The translations under genes were made by a program, and so were the position numbers. Source: an uncultured Oscillospiraceae bacterium (lineage in GTDB: Bacteria > Bacillota > Clostridia > Oscillospirales > Acutalibacteraceae). Taken from it: a DNA stretch of 55,197 nucleotides. The stretch lies in contig UQAZ01000013.1 of NCBI GenBank assembly GCA_900539165.1, forward strand, positions 1 to 55,197, given 5' to 3'. Each line of letters opens with the position of its first letter. The first letter of the stretch is position 1. Below the pieces are notes generated by a model. That model did not search any database and was not told where the DNA came from. It worked only from the letters and a program-made list of their open reading frames with translations. This document shows, in pieces, positions 24,290-32,573 of the stretch.

Positions 24290-25309
24290 TTACTCGCCTT
24301 TCATACCGAGAAGCTTAGCCTTACCCTCAAATGCTTCCTTAGAAAGCTTAATAGAATCAAAGATAGCAGCCTCGATGTCATCAGGTGTGCAACCGAGTTC
24401 CTTAGTATCATCGGTAGGAATAAAGAGATTCATACCCATAATATCAGCAAGTCCAACAGGATCAATACCTGCATCAACATTTCTCTTAGCATAATCCTTT
24501 CTCATAACGAGACCGAATGCCTGGAATGTCCACTTAGGAACGTCAACAATCTTTCTGTCCTCAATGCCGTCCATAGCTCTGTAAACAATCTTGAGGAATT
24601 CTCTCCAAGTAAGGTTGTAGCAAGAAATACCATAAGCTCTTGCACCCTTAACCTGCTCAGCAGCACCAACGATAGCCTCACCTACCTGACGAACGGTAAG
24701 CATTGCAGTACCGCCTGCCGGATACATTGTGAATGGCATCTTCTCGAATCTCTGAAGCTGCTCAATAAGGATAACCCATACAGGTCTTCTGCCCGGCTGA
24801 GTACCAAAGATGTAAGGAAGCTCAAGAACTGCAACGCCCATATCGTCATCAGCATACTTGAATGCAACCTCTTCCTGGTCGATTCTTGAACGAATGTAAG
24901 GATGCTTTTCGCAGAGCTTCATCTCAGGACGCTCTTTAGCAAGCCATGCAAAGTATGAGCCGAGAACTACGCATCTCTTAACTCCGCACTTCTTAGCCAT
25001 TGCAAGACATCTGTCAACAGGATCAATGTTAAACTTCTTGTAAGCATCATAAACAGGAGCAGGAAATTCTACTCTTTCGTCAACACCGGCAGCATAAACA
25101 AATGCGTCGATACCGGTCATTGCCTTTTCGAGTTCTTCATCAGTAAGCTCATTAAAGTTACCGAATTCGATTTCCATTTCCTTAGGGATTGGTGCTCCTT
25201 CCGGAAGAGGAGGAAGAGCAATAGTCTTTACCTTGTGTCCTCTGTCAATAAAAATTTGTGCTGCGGCAGAACCGAGAAGGCCTGTACCGCCAAAGATTAA
25301 TACGTTCAT
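24290..25309 (-). CDS. NAD-dependent epimerase/dehydratase family protein
   Basis: 339-residue extended SDR-like protein. The dinucleotide motif is FGGTGLLGSAAAQIF at residues 5-19, with DAFVYAAGVDERVEF as the second Rossmann motif. The classical YxxxK is not clear; SYFAWLAKERPEM occupies about that place, so it may be an atypical SDR that binds nucleotide without standard catalysis. Substrate unknown. A single-gene unit with TTGACG-17-TAATAT and a strong GGAGG Shine-Dalgarno. Confidence 0.82.
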   Translation of the reverse strand: MNVLIFGGTGLLGSAAAQIFIDRGHKVKTIALPPLPEGAPIPKEMEIEFGNFNELTDEELEKAMTGIDAFVYAAGVDERVEFPAPVYDAYKKFNIDPVDRCLAMAKKCGVKRCVVLGSYFAWLAKERPEMKLCEKHPYIRSRIDQEEVAFKYADDDMGVAVLELPYIFGTQPGRRPVWVILIEQLQRFEKMPFTMYPAGGTAMLTVRQVGEAIVGAAEQVKGARAYGISCYNLTWREFLKIVYRAMDGIEDRKIVDVPKWTFQAFGLVMRKDYAKRNVDAGIDPVGLADIMGMNLFIPTDDTKELGCTPDDIEAAIFDSIKLSKEAFEGKAKLLGMKGE

Positions 25310-25341
25310 AATAATCCTCCATAAAAATATTCAACGTTTTT

Positions 25342-25370
25342 ATATTACTACATTTATCTACATTCGTCAA
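25342..25370 (-). promoter_or_regulatory. Promoter for the epimerase gene
   Basis: Minus strand TTGACG (25365-25370), 17 nt spacer, TAATAT (25342-25347). Confidence 0.75.
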
Positions 25371-25419
25371 GAAAATTATTAACTTTTTCTAAAATATTAT
25401 TTATTTTGTATAAAACGCT

Positions 25420-25451
25420 AAGCCACCGTCAAAAAGCATTAACGATGGCTT
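25420..25451 (-). terminator. Terminator after the transglutaminase-like gene
   Basis: Stem AAGCCATCGT / ACGGTGGCTT (one mismatch or GU) with a 12 nt loop, then AGCGTTTTATAC on the minus strand. Confidence 0.7.
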
Positions 25452-25458
25452 GAAATTT

Positions 25459-26952
25459 TTAATATTTATTATTATAAATCAAAGCGTAATCTTTTGCATT
25501 ATTAACTCCGTCATTGTTTGCATCCGCATACAAATTATAACTGTTATTTTTATACGCTTCATCAAACGCACTTGCTCTTAATTTAATAACAGGATCGGCG
25601 ATAACAGGATCGGCGTTTTCAGCATTTATTCTCGGAAGATATAGCAAGTCGCCCTTGTTTTCACCCAATGCCAAAAATACGTTATTATTGTCAAGTGTCA
25701 TAATCATTCTGTTATCGGTACCATTACTGTTAATCGCCTGCAACACTCCGTTTTTGTTGCTTGACGACTTATAATTAACATACGAGAAATATAACCTTCT
25801 GTTATAATTCATTAATGGTGAAAAATAAATGTAAAAATAATGCTTATCATTTGAATCGTTTGGATTTGTAGCTATTCTGCCTATTCCGCCGGTGTTGTAA
25901 TTATCAGTAGTAACAAGTGATGTGTTCCCTTTTATGTCACGCCTTAACAGTTTTATTGTAAGATTACTTCTGTTGCAATCAACATAATAATAATCGCCGT
26001 TTACGACAGGAATATTTGAATTAATGTCGTTCCAAAAGGCATTATCGTATGTAGTATCGTCACAAGTTATTCCGTCCGGATAAATAATATCCTTGTGCCA
26101 AACGCCCATGTTTCCGCACATTGCCGCTGTGCTTTTCAAAAAACAACTGTGTGCAATCATACTATGGGCATTTTCACCGAGGGTATTATACAAATCATCA
26201 TATGTCAGGTCTACGTTATACCACTTACCGTTAATCTGAACTATATTCCAAGCGTGCATCATAGTATCGGATATAACATACTTACACGGTATACCCAGAT
26301 AATTAAGAATTGCGGAGTAAGCAAGAGCGTAACCTGCGCATACTACGGTTTGGTCATAAAACATACCGTAAGCGGAATGAAAAATTTGTTTATCATCAGA
26401 GTTATTACTAATCAAAGGATAGGTGGCAATAAGGCACAAATAATCGTGAATGACAAGAGCCTTTTGAACATCATCCATACTGTCATCAACCAAACCGAGT
26501 GCAAAGTTAAAGCCTTTTTGGTAAATACTTCTTGCCTTTGTCAAGTCCTTACCCTCAACAGCATAGTTTGGATACAATGAAGAAACAACATTTGTTTTAT
26601 CATTATACGAATATTTAATAGAGCTTGAAACATAAAACAAATCGGGATTATCATTAATTATATTAGAATAAATGATTGATATATCGCTTCGCTTAATGCC
26701 GTATGATTTTATGTTAAAATAAGATGAACTCTCGCTGAGTTTTTGATAAACATATGACTTAAACTCCTCAAGATTCGGATATACAGTAGAAAGCTGATAT
26801 GACTCGGCGATTATCTCGCCGTCGGAGAAATTACCTTCCTGAAGCAATGAGGCGGTTGCAGATTCCTGTTTTACACCCGCATAGGCATAAAACGGAATAA
26901 GACTTGAACAGGACAAAATGATTGCAATAACAATCGAAATTAGTCTTTTCAT
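25459..26952 (-). CDS. Secreted transglutaminase-like protein with C-terminal dockerin-like loop
   Basis: 497 residues with a signal peptide (MKRLISIVIAIILSCSSLIPFYAYA, likely cleaved near residue 25). A transglutaminase-like cysteine-protease fold occupies about 150-260: Cys in VVCAGYALAYS, His in MHAWNIVQING and Asp in WYNVDLTYDD, the full C-H-D triad. A beta-rich region at about 300-440 looks like WG or propeller-type repeats. The last 25 residues carry DANNDGVNNAKDYALI, one calcium loop of a type I dockerin; the usual second half is missing. Substrate unknown. The promoter overlaps the upstream terminator. Confidence 0.85.
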   Translation of the reverse strand: MKRLISIVIAIILSCSSLIPFYAYAGVKQESATASLLQEGNFSDGEIIAESYQLSTVYPNLEEFKSYVYQKLSESSSYFNIKSYGIKRSDISIIYSNIINDNPDLFYVSSSIKYSYNDKTNVVSSLYPNYAVEGKDLTKARSIYQKGFNFALGLVDDSMDDVQKALVIHDYLCLIATYPLISNNSDDKQIFHSAYGMFYDQTVVCAGYALAYSAILNYLGIPCKYVISDTMMHAWNIVQINGKWYNVDLTYDDLYNTLGENAHSMIAHSCFLKSTAAMCGNMGVWHKDIIYPDGITCDDTTYDNAFWNDINSNIPVVNGDYYYVDCNRSNLTIKLLRRDIKGNTSLVTTDNYNTGGIGRIATNPNDSNDKHYFYIYFSPLMNYNRRLYFSYVNYKSSSNKNGVLQAINSNGTDNRMIMTLDNNNVFLALGENKGDLLYLPRINAENADPVIADPVIKLRASAFDEAYKNNSYNLYADANNDGVNNAKDYALIYNNKY

Positions 26953-26988
26953 ACAAACGCCTCCAATTTTTAATCGTTTTTTTATTTA

Positions 26989-27017
26989 ATAATACTAAAA
27001 AAACGGCCCTCAGTCAA
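26989..27017 (-). promoter_or_regulatory. Promoter embedded in a terminator
   Basis: Minus strand TTGACT (27012-27017), 17 nt spacer, TATTAT (26989-26994). The -35 lies in the loop of the carboxyltransferase operon terminator, and the spacer contains its 3' arm and T-run. Confidence 0.72.
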
Positions 27018-27027
27018 GAGAACCGTT
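26997..27027 (-). terminator. Terminator of the biotin carboxyltransferase operon
   Basis: AACGG..CTC / GAG..CCGTT stem followed by TTTTTTT on the minus strand. The loop carries the -35 of the next gene. Confidence 0.82.
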
Positions 27028-27057
27028 AATTAGTTAATAAATTTGTAAAGTAATTAA

Positions 27058-28458
27058 TCAAACAGGATGAACCTTATTTACAATATCATCGTGCTTTCCG
27101 TCCAAGCCATACTTTGCGTCTCTTCTCTTTTCAAAGAATTTAACAGCAACCTGACCAAACTGAGCATAAGAAAGAACATCCTCTTCCTGTTCGTAATATT
27201 CTTTAATCTCGTCCTTAAACTGTTCGATAGTATCGGTAAGAAGGTCAGCCGGTCTGCAATCAATAATAGGATCGTCGCCGACAATCTTTTTACGGAATTC
27301 AGGGTCGATTTCGCAAGGGGTTGCGCCATACTTGCCTGCAACCATATCCTTGAATTCCTTTGTGACCATTTTATATCTTTCGCCCATAATAACATTGAAT
27401 ACAGCCTGCGTACCGACAATCTGAGAGGTCGGTGTAACAAGTGGAGGATAACCTGAATCCTTACGAACTCTCGGCACTTCCGCAAGTACCTCCTCAAGTT
27501 TGTCCTCTTTGCCTGCCTGCTTTAACTGACTGTTAAGGTTTGAAAGCATACCGCCCGGTACCTGATAAAGCAAGGTGTTTGCATCAACGCCAAGCATTTT
27601 AGGGTCAAGCAATCCGTTATCAAGATATTTTTGTCTGAGTGGAGCAAAGAAATCACGAACAACGGTAAGTGCTTTAAGGTCAAGACCTGTATCAAATTCC
27701 GTACCCTTTAACGCAGCAACCATAGACTCGGTAGCCGGATGAGAAGTACCCATAGCAAGCGGAGACATTGCAGTATCAATTACATCAACACCTGCCTCAA
27801 TTCCCTTGAGAAGTACCATAGAAGCAAGTCCAGAGGTGTAATGAGTATGGAGCTGAACTGGAATGCTTACGGTTTCCTTAAGAGCCTTTACCAAATCATA
27901 TGTTCCGTACGGTGTAAGCAAGCCTGCCATATCCTTAATACAAATTGAAGCAGCACCTGCATTTTCAAGTTGTTTTGCATAGTTACAGTAATACTCTGTA
28001 TCAAAAACAGGTCCGGTGGTATATGAAATTGCAGCCTGAACATGACCGCCGTATTTGTTAGCGGCATTAATAGCGGTTTCAAGATTACGAACATCATTAA
28101 GTGCGTCGAAAATTCTTAAAATATCAATACCGTTATCAATGCTCTTTTTTACGAAATAATCAACAAGCTCATCGCTGTAATGACGATAGCCAAGCATATT
28201 TTGTCCTCTGAAAAGCATTTGAAGCTTAGTATTAGGACATTTTTTTCTGATGGTACGAAGTCTTTCCCATGGGTCCTCATTCAAGAATCTAAGGCAGGCG
28301 TCGAATGTAGCGCCACCCCAGCACTCTAATGAATGATAACCGATTTTATCCATCGTATCAAGTATGTCAACAAATTCATCTGTTCTCATTCTTGTTGCAA
28401 TCAAAGACTGATGTGCGTCACGAAGAACAGTTTCTGTAATACCGATTTTTTTAGCCAT
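27058..28458 (-). CDS. OadA/5S-type biotin-dependent carboxyltransferase subunit
   Basis: 466-residue HMGL-like TIM barrel plus helical domain, the pyruvate/oxaloacetate-acting carboxyltransferase. ITETVLRDAHQSLIATRM and LECWGGATFDACLRFL are hallmark sequences, SICIKDMAGLLTP holds the catalytic lysine, and VQLHTHYTSG the metal-binding HxH. It lacks its own biotin domain, which is supplied by the adjacent BCCP gene. Size and form match the transcarboxylase 5S subunit and the OadA catalytic part. Third gene of the operon. Confidence 0.92.
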   Translation of the reverse strand: MAKKIGITETVLRDAHQSLIATRMRTDEFVDILDTMDKIGYHSLECWGGATFDACLRFLNEDPWERLRTIRKKCPNTKLQMLFRGQNMLGYRHYSDELVDYFVKKSIDNGIDILRIFDALNDVRNLETAINAANKYGGHVQAAISYTTGPVFDTEYYCNYAKQLENAGAASICIKDMAGLLTPYGTYDLVKALKETVSIPVQLHTHYTSGLASMVLLKGIEAGVDVIDTAMSPLAMGTSHPATESMVAALKGTEFDTGLDLKALTVVRDFFAPLRQKYLDNGLLDPKMLGVDANTLLYQVPGGMLSNLNSQLKQAGKEDKLEEVLAEVPRVRKDSGYPPLVTPTSQIVGTQAVFNVIMGERYKMVTKEFKDMVAGKYGATPCEIDPEFRKKIVGDDPIIDCRPADLLTDTIEQFKDEIKEYYEQEEDVLSYAQFGQVAVKFFEKRRDAKYGLDGKHDDIVNKVHPV

Positions 28459-28468
28459 AGCGCACCTC

Positions 28469-28843
28469 TTAGTTTAATGTAACGAGGGTCTGTCCTGCCT
28501 CAACGGTGTCGCCCTTGTTTACATTGATTGATGCAACGGTTCCGTCCTGCGGAGCAACAATGTCGTTTTCCATCTTCATTGCTTCAAGAATAATAAGAAC
28601 ATCACCTGCTTTAACCGATGCGCCGTTAGCTACCTTAATGTCGAGAATGTTACCCGGCATAGGAGCGTCAACACTTACAGAACCTGCTGTTGCAGGAGCT
28701 GCTGCCTTTGGTGCAGGAGCCGCAGGTGCTGTCTGAACAGGAGCAGGTGCCGGAGCAGCTGCAACAGGAGCGTTAGAAGAGGCACCCTCCTCGACAGTTA
28801 CATTATATGGTGTTCCGTTTACAGTGATAGTATAATTTTTCAT
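28469..28843 (-). CDS. Biotin carboxyl carrier protein (1.3S-like)
   Basis: 124 residues. A short N-terminal segment is followed by an Ala/Pro-rich linker (about 25-53) and a biotinyl domain with EAMKMEN, placing the biotinyl lysine at residue 90. Length and lysine position closely match the transcarboxylase 1.3S carrier, which has 123 residues and Lys89. It shuttles CO2 as carboxybiotin between the two flanking carboxyltransferases. Confidence 0.95.
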   Translation of the reverse strand: MKNYTITVNGTPYNVTVEEGASSNAPVAAAPAPAPVQTAPAAPAPKAAAPATAGSVSVDAPMPGNILDIKVANGASVKAGDVLIILEAMKMENDIVAPQDGTVASINVNKGDTVEAGQTLVTLN

Positions 28844-28857
28844 TTGTATGTCCTCCG

Positions 28858-30180
28858 TTATTTTACAGAATGTTTTCTTGGAATTGTGGTTTCACGCTTG
28901 CCTGCAATGATATTAAGATAACTTACAAGCTTTTCTCTTGTTCTTTCAGGCTCAAAAACATCATCAACCGCACCGCAAGCAGCTGCAGAATATACAGAGC
29001 CGATTGAGCTTTTATACTCTTGCTCAAGAGCTGTTCTGTCCTCACCGTTTGCAAGTCTGTCGTTATAAAGAAAAGCAACGGCAGCATCAACATCGAGAGG
29101 AGAAGCAACAGCGTTATCCCAAGCTAATGTGAAATCGGAATTTGCACCCTTGCCGGCAAGAACAATATATGCCGCACCGACAGCCTTTGAAGTAATAAGG
29201 CTGATTTTTGGACAAGTAGCAGATGCATAAGCAGAATTAAGCTTAGTAAGAGCGATAAGTACCTGACTTTCGATACCCTTTGCCACCCCGTCTGCATCGG
29301 CGATTGTAATAATCGGGATATTAAAAGCATCGCAAAGCTTAATGAAAGCCTCAGCTTTATAAGCACAAGCAGCGCAAATATTATTCTTATCAAATGCAAC
29401 TATACCGACTGTCTTACCCTCAACGGTTGAAAGAACGGTAGTAACATTCTTTGCATAGCTATTCTTAAATTCAACTCTTACATCGGAATCAACTATTGAC
29501 GAAATTACATCTTCAGCTGAGCATCCCAATGCAGGAACACAAGCAGGTGCAGTAAAGTCAAATGTAACAAAAGGCGTACCCTCAAGATTATTTGACGGAA
29601 GCAAAACAGCAAGCTTTCTCGCCTGCTCTACTGCGTCTTCAAAACTGTCTGCCAAAATATCAACAGCACCTTCGCAAGCTGATTGCTCGGCAGTAATCTC
29701 GGACGGAGCAGAAACATAAAAATCGCTGTCCTTAACTGCAATAACAGCATCAGCCATATTTGCCATAAGAGCAGATGTGCCGAGACAAGCACCCGCAATA
29801 ATTGAAATCTGAGGTACAACACCCGATACGGATGTAGATGCTTTTAGAATTTCTCCGTAAGCATTAAGAACCTCAAAGCCTTCGCCAAGCTTAACACCGT
29901 TAGAATCATATATTCCGATAACAGGACATCCTGTTTTTGTGGCTAAGGAATAAACCTTGCTGATTTTTGCACAATGAGCAACGCTGACAGCACCGCAATT
30001 AACCTCGGGGTTCTGTGCAAAAGCATAACATTCCGCACCGTTTACATAGCCGAAACCTGTAACGACTTCAACTTCACCGTCTGCGCCCTTTGCAAAGGAA
30101 TCAAGCTCGGTAAAGGAACCGTCGTCAAACAGAGCCGCAAGTCTCTTGGTTGCAATGTTCTCTTTATTAGATAAATCCAT
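28858..30180 (-). CDS. Acyl-CoA-type carboxyltransferase subunit (12S/MmdA-like, short)
   Basis: 440 residues, against about 510-525 in 12S/MmdA proteins. The crotonase-like C-half is well kept: CDAFNIPIITIADADG, ATCPKISLITSKAVGAAYIVLAGKG and FTLAWDNAVASPLDVDAA. In the N-half the usual GPCAGGA oxyanion segment reads GACLGTSALMANMADAVI, and the N-terminus is shortened. It may use another acyl-CoA or be structurally altered. First gene of the operon, with AGGAGG before the ATG and an 80 nt leader. Confidence 0.85.
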   Translation of the reverse strand: MDLSNKENIATKRLAALFDDGSFTELDSFAKGADGEVEVVTGFGYVNGAECYAFAQNPEVNCGAVSVAHCAKISKVYSLATKTGCPVIGIYDSNGVKLGEGFEVLNAYGEILKASTSVSGVVPQISIIAGACLGTSALMANMADAVIAVKDSDFYVSAPSEITAEQSACEGAVDILADSFEDAVEQARKLAVLLPSNNLEGTPFVTFDFTAPACVPALGCSAEDVISSIVDSDVRVEFKNSYAKNVTTVLSTVEGKTVGIVAFDKNNICAACAYKAEAFIKLCDAFNIPIITIADADGVAKGIESQVLIALTKLNSAYASATCPKISLITSKAVGAAYIVLAGKGANSDFTLAWDNAVASPLDVDAAVAFLYNDRLANGEDRTALEQEYKSSIGSVYSAAACGAVDDVFEPERTREKLVSYLNIIAGKRETTIPRKHSVK

Positions 30181-30245
30181 TTTTTATCCTCCTGTGAGTA
30201 ATATAAGTAAAGCGGATTATCATCACTCCAAATTTACCTATTATG

Positions 30246-30274
30246 ATTTTATCACGATTACCTTGCAATATCAA
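30246..30274 (-). promoter_or_regulatory. Promoter of the carboxyltransferase operon
   Basis: Minus strand TTGATA (30269-30274), 17 nt spacer, TAAAAT (30246-30251). It lies about 65 nt before the first ATG; I saw no riboswitch in the short leader. Confidence 0.72.
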
Positions 30275-30317
30275 TAACTATTTTTTATTTTATAATATAA
30301 AATGATTTAATAAAATA

Positions 30318-30345
30318 ACAGTCGATGATAATAATCACCGACTGT
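30318..30345 (-). terminator. Hairpin after rluB
   Basis: Long stem ACAGTCGGTGAT / ATCATCGACTGT with a 4 nt loop, followed by TATTTTATT. It starts 5 bp past the rluB stop. Confidence 0.8.
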
Positions 30346-30349
30346 TGTG

Positions 30350-31093
30350 TCAATTTTCTTTATGTCCTGCCGACCTGAGCAGTTTTTTAACCTCTTGTTC
30401 CGAAAGTTCTCTGTAATCGCCCTGTTTGAGCATACCGAGTTTGAGTGAGCCGATAGTTGTTCTTTTAAGTCTTGCAACTTCAAGATTTTGGCTTTCGCAC
30501 ATTTTTCTGATTTCTCTGTTTCTGCCCTCGTGGAGAATGAACTCAAGAACTACTCTGTTTTCTGCTTCCGACAAAACGGTTACTTCGCACGGAGCAGTCA
30601 TTCTGCCGTCAATTTCAATGCCGTTTCTGAGGTTATTCAAAATAGTGTCATTGACCGCAGGTCTGACAGTAACTCTGTAAACCTTTGCATACTCGTGTGA
30701 CGGGTGGGTCATACAATTTGTAAACGAGCCGTCGTTAGTGAGTATCAAAAGGCCCTCGCTGTCTTTGTCAAGTCTGCCGACAGGATAAATTCTGTCGCCG
30801 AAATCGGGAAGCAAATCCATTACCGTCTTTCTTCCTAATTCATCAGAAACGGTTGTAACATATCCTCTCGGTTTATGAAGCATAATATAAATCATTTTTC
30901 TTTTCTTTGAGGATACAATTTTTTGCTTGCCGACAGTAACCAAATCCTTACGAGGATTTACCTTCATTCCGATTTGAGCGATATGACCGTTTACTTTAAC
31001 CTTGCCCGCTTTGATGAGTTCCTCGCTCTTTCTTCTTGAGGCAACTCCCTGCTCTGCTAAAAATTTCTGTAATCTTATTTCGTTATTTGCCAT
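30350..31093 (-). CDS. rluB: Pseudouridine synthase RluB family
   Basis: 247 residues: an N-terminal S4 RNA-binding domain (RLQKFLAEQGVASRRKSEELIKAGKV), then the catalytic domain with YPVGRLDKDSEGLLILTND (catalytic Asp) and LHEGRNREIRKMCE. It acts on 23S rRNA (position 2605 in E. coli). It overlaps dacB by 19 bp; the scpA-scpB-...-rluB order is common in Clostridia. Confidence 0.94.
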   Translation of the reverse strand: MANNEIRLQKFLAEQGVASRRKSEELIKAGKVKVNGHIAQIGMKVNPRKDLVTVGKQKIVSSKKRKMIYIMLHKPRGYVTTVSDELGRKTVMDLLPDFGDRIYPVGRLDKDSEGLLILTNDGSFTNCMTHPSHEYAKVYRVTVRPAVNDTILNNLRNGIEIDGRMTAPCEVTVLSEAENRVVLEFILHEGRNREIRKMCESQNLEVARLKRTTIGSLKLGMLKQGDYRELSEQEVKKLLRSAGHKEN

Positions 31094-32124
31094 ACTGTTA
31101 CACTTTCCGGGGCAATAATATCTACTGTCCCTATTAATTTTTTATTAGAATAAATTTTAAGAACTCCCACCGTACTGCCCTTAATTACCGGAGCATACAG
31201 CAAAGGATAAAAGTACGCCTGCGTACTGATACTGTTTATATAAGCAACATCAAATTGTGCCGTACATTTTATTTTATCCTCTACACCGCCAACAACATCA
31301 ATAAAAAATTCCTGCTCACTCGAATAAACTCTATATCTTTTCTTACAAAAATCAAAAATTTTATTATGGTCGTTCCAATCGTCAGGAGCATTCAAGGTGA
31401 CAATAATTATTATACTGCCCTTATAATCATAAGCGGAAACAAGGCATCTGCCCGATTTATCGGTATAGCCTGTTTTAACACCGATACATCCTTCACTGTT
31501 ATACAAAAGCTTATTATGATTATATATAGTTTTAACAGAAGAATTAATCGTTATGTCCGCACATTGCATTGAACAAATTTCTGCAAAAAGAGGATTATCA
31601 AGCGCATAAGAAGCAAGAAGCGCCATATCGTACGCACTCGAATAATGATTATCACTGTCAAGACCCGATGGTGTTGCAAAATGTGTACTGTTCATTCCCA
31701 AATTTAACGCATACTCGTTCATTAGCGACACAAAATCGCTTAAACTTTTGCTTACGACAAAAGCGAGCGCATTAGCAGCATCATTACCCGAGGCAAGCAT
31801 TGCACCCTTTACCAAGTCACCGACAGTTATTTCGTCGCCTGCCTTGAGATAAATAAGAGAGCCTTCTGTTTTGTCGAGCATTTCATCTGTTATTATGACA
31901 GTCTGATTAAAATCCGCCTTTTCACAAGCTATAATGCAGGTCATAATCTTTGTCGTTGATGCCATAGATGCCTTTACATTCATATTTTTTTCGTAAAGCA
32001 CCATACCCGTTGCCTTATCTATCGCAACAGAGCAATGGGCGCTGATACTGTCATTTTGAGCGTACGCATTAACGGTAAAAGGAAATATAAAGCACAATAA
32101 AAACGCAACAATTTTCTTATACAA
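31075..32124 (-). CDS. D-alanyl-D-alanine carboxypeptidase (DacF/DacB type)
   Basis: About 349 residues, exported. A signal peptide (LYKKIVAFLLCFIFPFTVNAYAQ) is followed by the S11 penicillin-binding triad: SxxK in ASTTKIM, SxN in ASGNDAAN and KTG in GVKTGYTDKSG. A C-terminal beta domain follows. It trims peptidoglycan stem peptides; the link to ytfJ and scpAB is typical of the sporulation DacF group. I favour a TTG start at 32124, which has AGGTG 6 nt upstream, over a GTG at 32133 that overlaps this Shine-Dalgarno. Confidence 0.9.
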   Translation of the reverse strand: MYKKIVAFLLCFIFPFTVNAYAQNDSISAHCSVAIDKATGMVLYEKNMNVKASMASTTKIMTCIIACEKADFNQTVIITDEMLDKTEGSLIYLKAGDEITVGDLVKGAMLASGNDAANALAFVVSKSLSDFVSLMNEYALNLGMNSTHFATPSGLDSDNHYSSAYDMALLASYALDNPLFAEICSMQCADITINSSVKTIYNHNKLLYNSEGCIGVKTGYTDKSGRCLVSAYDYKGSIIIIVTLNAPDDWNDHNKIFDFCKKRYRVYSSEQEFFIDVVGGVEDKIKCTAQFDVAYINSISTQAYFYPLLYAPVIKGSTVGVLKIYSNKKLIGTVDIIAPESVTVWQITK

Positions 32125-32127
32125 AAC

Positions 32128-32157
32128 AATCACCTACATAAATATATGCAGGTGATT
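32128..32157 (-). promoter_or_regulatory. Hairpin covering the dacB ribosome-binding site
   Basis: AATCACCT / AGGTGATT (8 bp), extended by CAT / ATG across one mismatch. On the minus strand the second arm is the dacB Shine-Dalgarno itself, so folding would hide it. A weak T-run (GTTTTG) follows, so a terminator role is also possible. Confidence 0.6.
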
Positions 32158-32174
32158 AAATTTAATTAGCAATA

Positions 32175-32561
32175 TTATTCTGCTTTTGGTTGCTCATCCT
32201 TCTTTGTTTGAAGAAGCTCTGAAACCTTATCAACAAGTTCAGGAATCATTGCGATTGCTCTGTCAGCAGATGAAGTGTAATTATTAATCTGCATAAGTCT
32301 AACCTTAGAATCCTGAATAACGATAAATGCAACAGGAGTAATAGATATTCCTCCGCCGCCGGCACCGCCGAAAAGCTCCTTATTCTGCTTTGACGGAAGG
32401 TCTGTTCCTCCCGAAGTGAAGCCGTAAGAAACCTTTGAAACAGGAATTAGTGTAGTATCACCTGTTGTCATAGGCTCGCCGATAATAGTTGATACATCAA
32501 CCATTTCACGCATTTTTTCAAGTGTGGATTCCATTATTTTGTTTACCGGAGTTTCTTTCAT
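32175..32561 (-). CDS. ytfJ: GerW/YtfJ family sporulation protein
   Basis: 128 residues with MESTLEKMREMVDVSTIIGEPMTTGDTTLIPVSKVSYGF and a glycine-rich GGAGGGGISITPVAFIVI, the family signature. YtfJ/GerW is a spore protein needed for normal germination in Bacillus. It lies between DUF2953 and dacB, a conserved clostridial arrangement. Confidence 0.95.
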   Translation of the reverse strand: MKETPVNKIMESTLEKMREMVDVSTIIGEPMTTGDTTLIPVSKVSYGFTSGGTDLPSKQNKELFGGAGGGGISITPVAFIVIQDSKVRLMQINNYTSSADRAIAMIPELVDKVSELLQTKKDEQPKAE

Positions 32562-32573
32562 ATCCTTATCCCC

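Noticed and set aside
24248..24889. 213-residue plus-strand ORF
   Set aside because: It lies antisense to the epimerase gene, has no ribosome-binding site, and shows no domain pattern.
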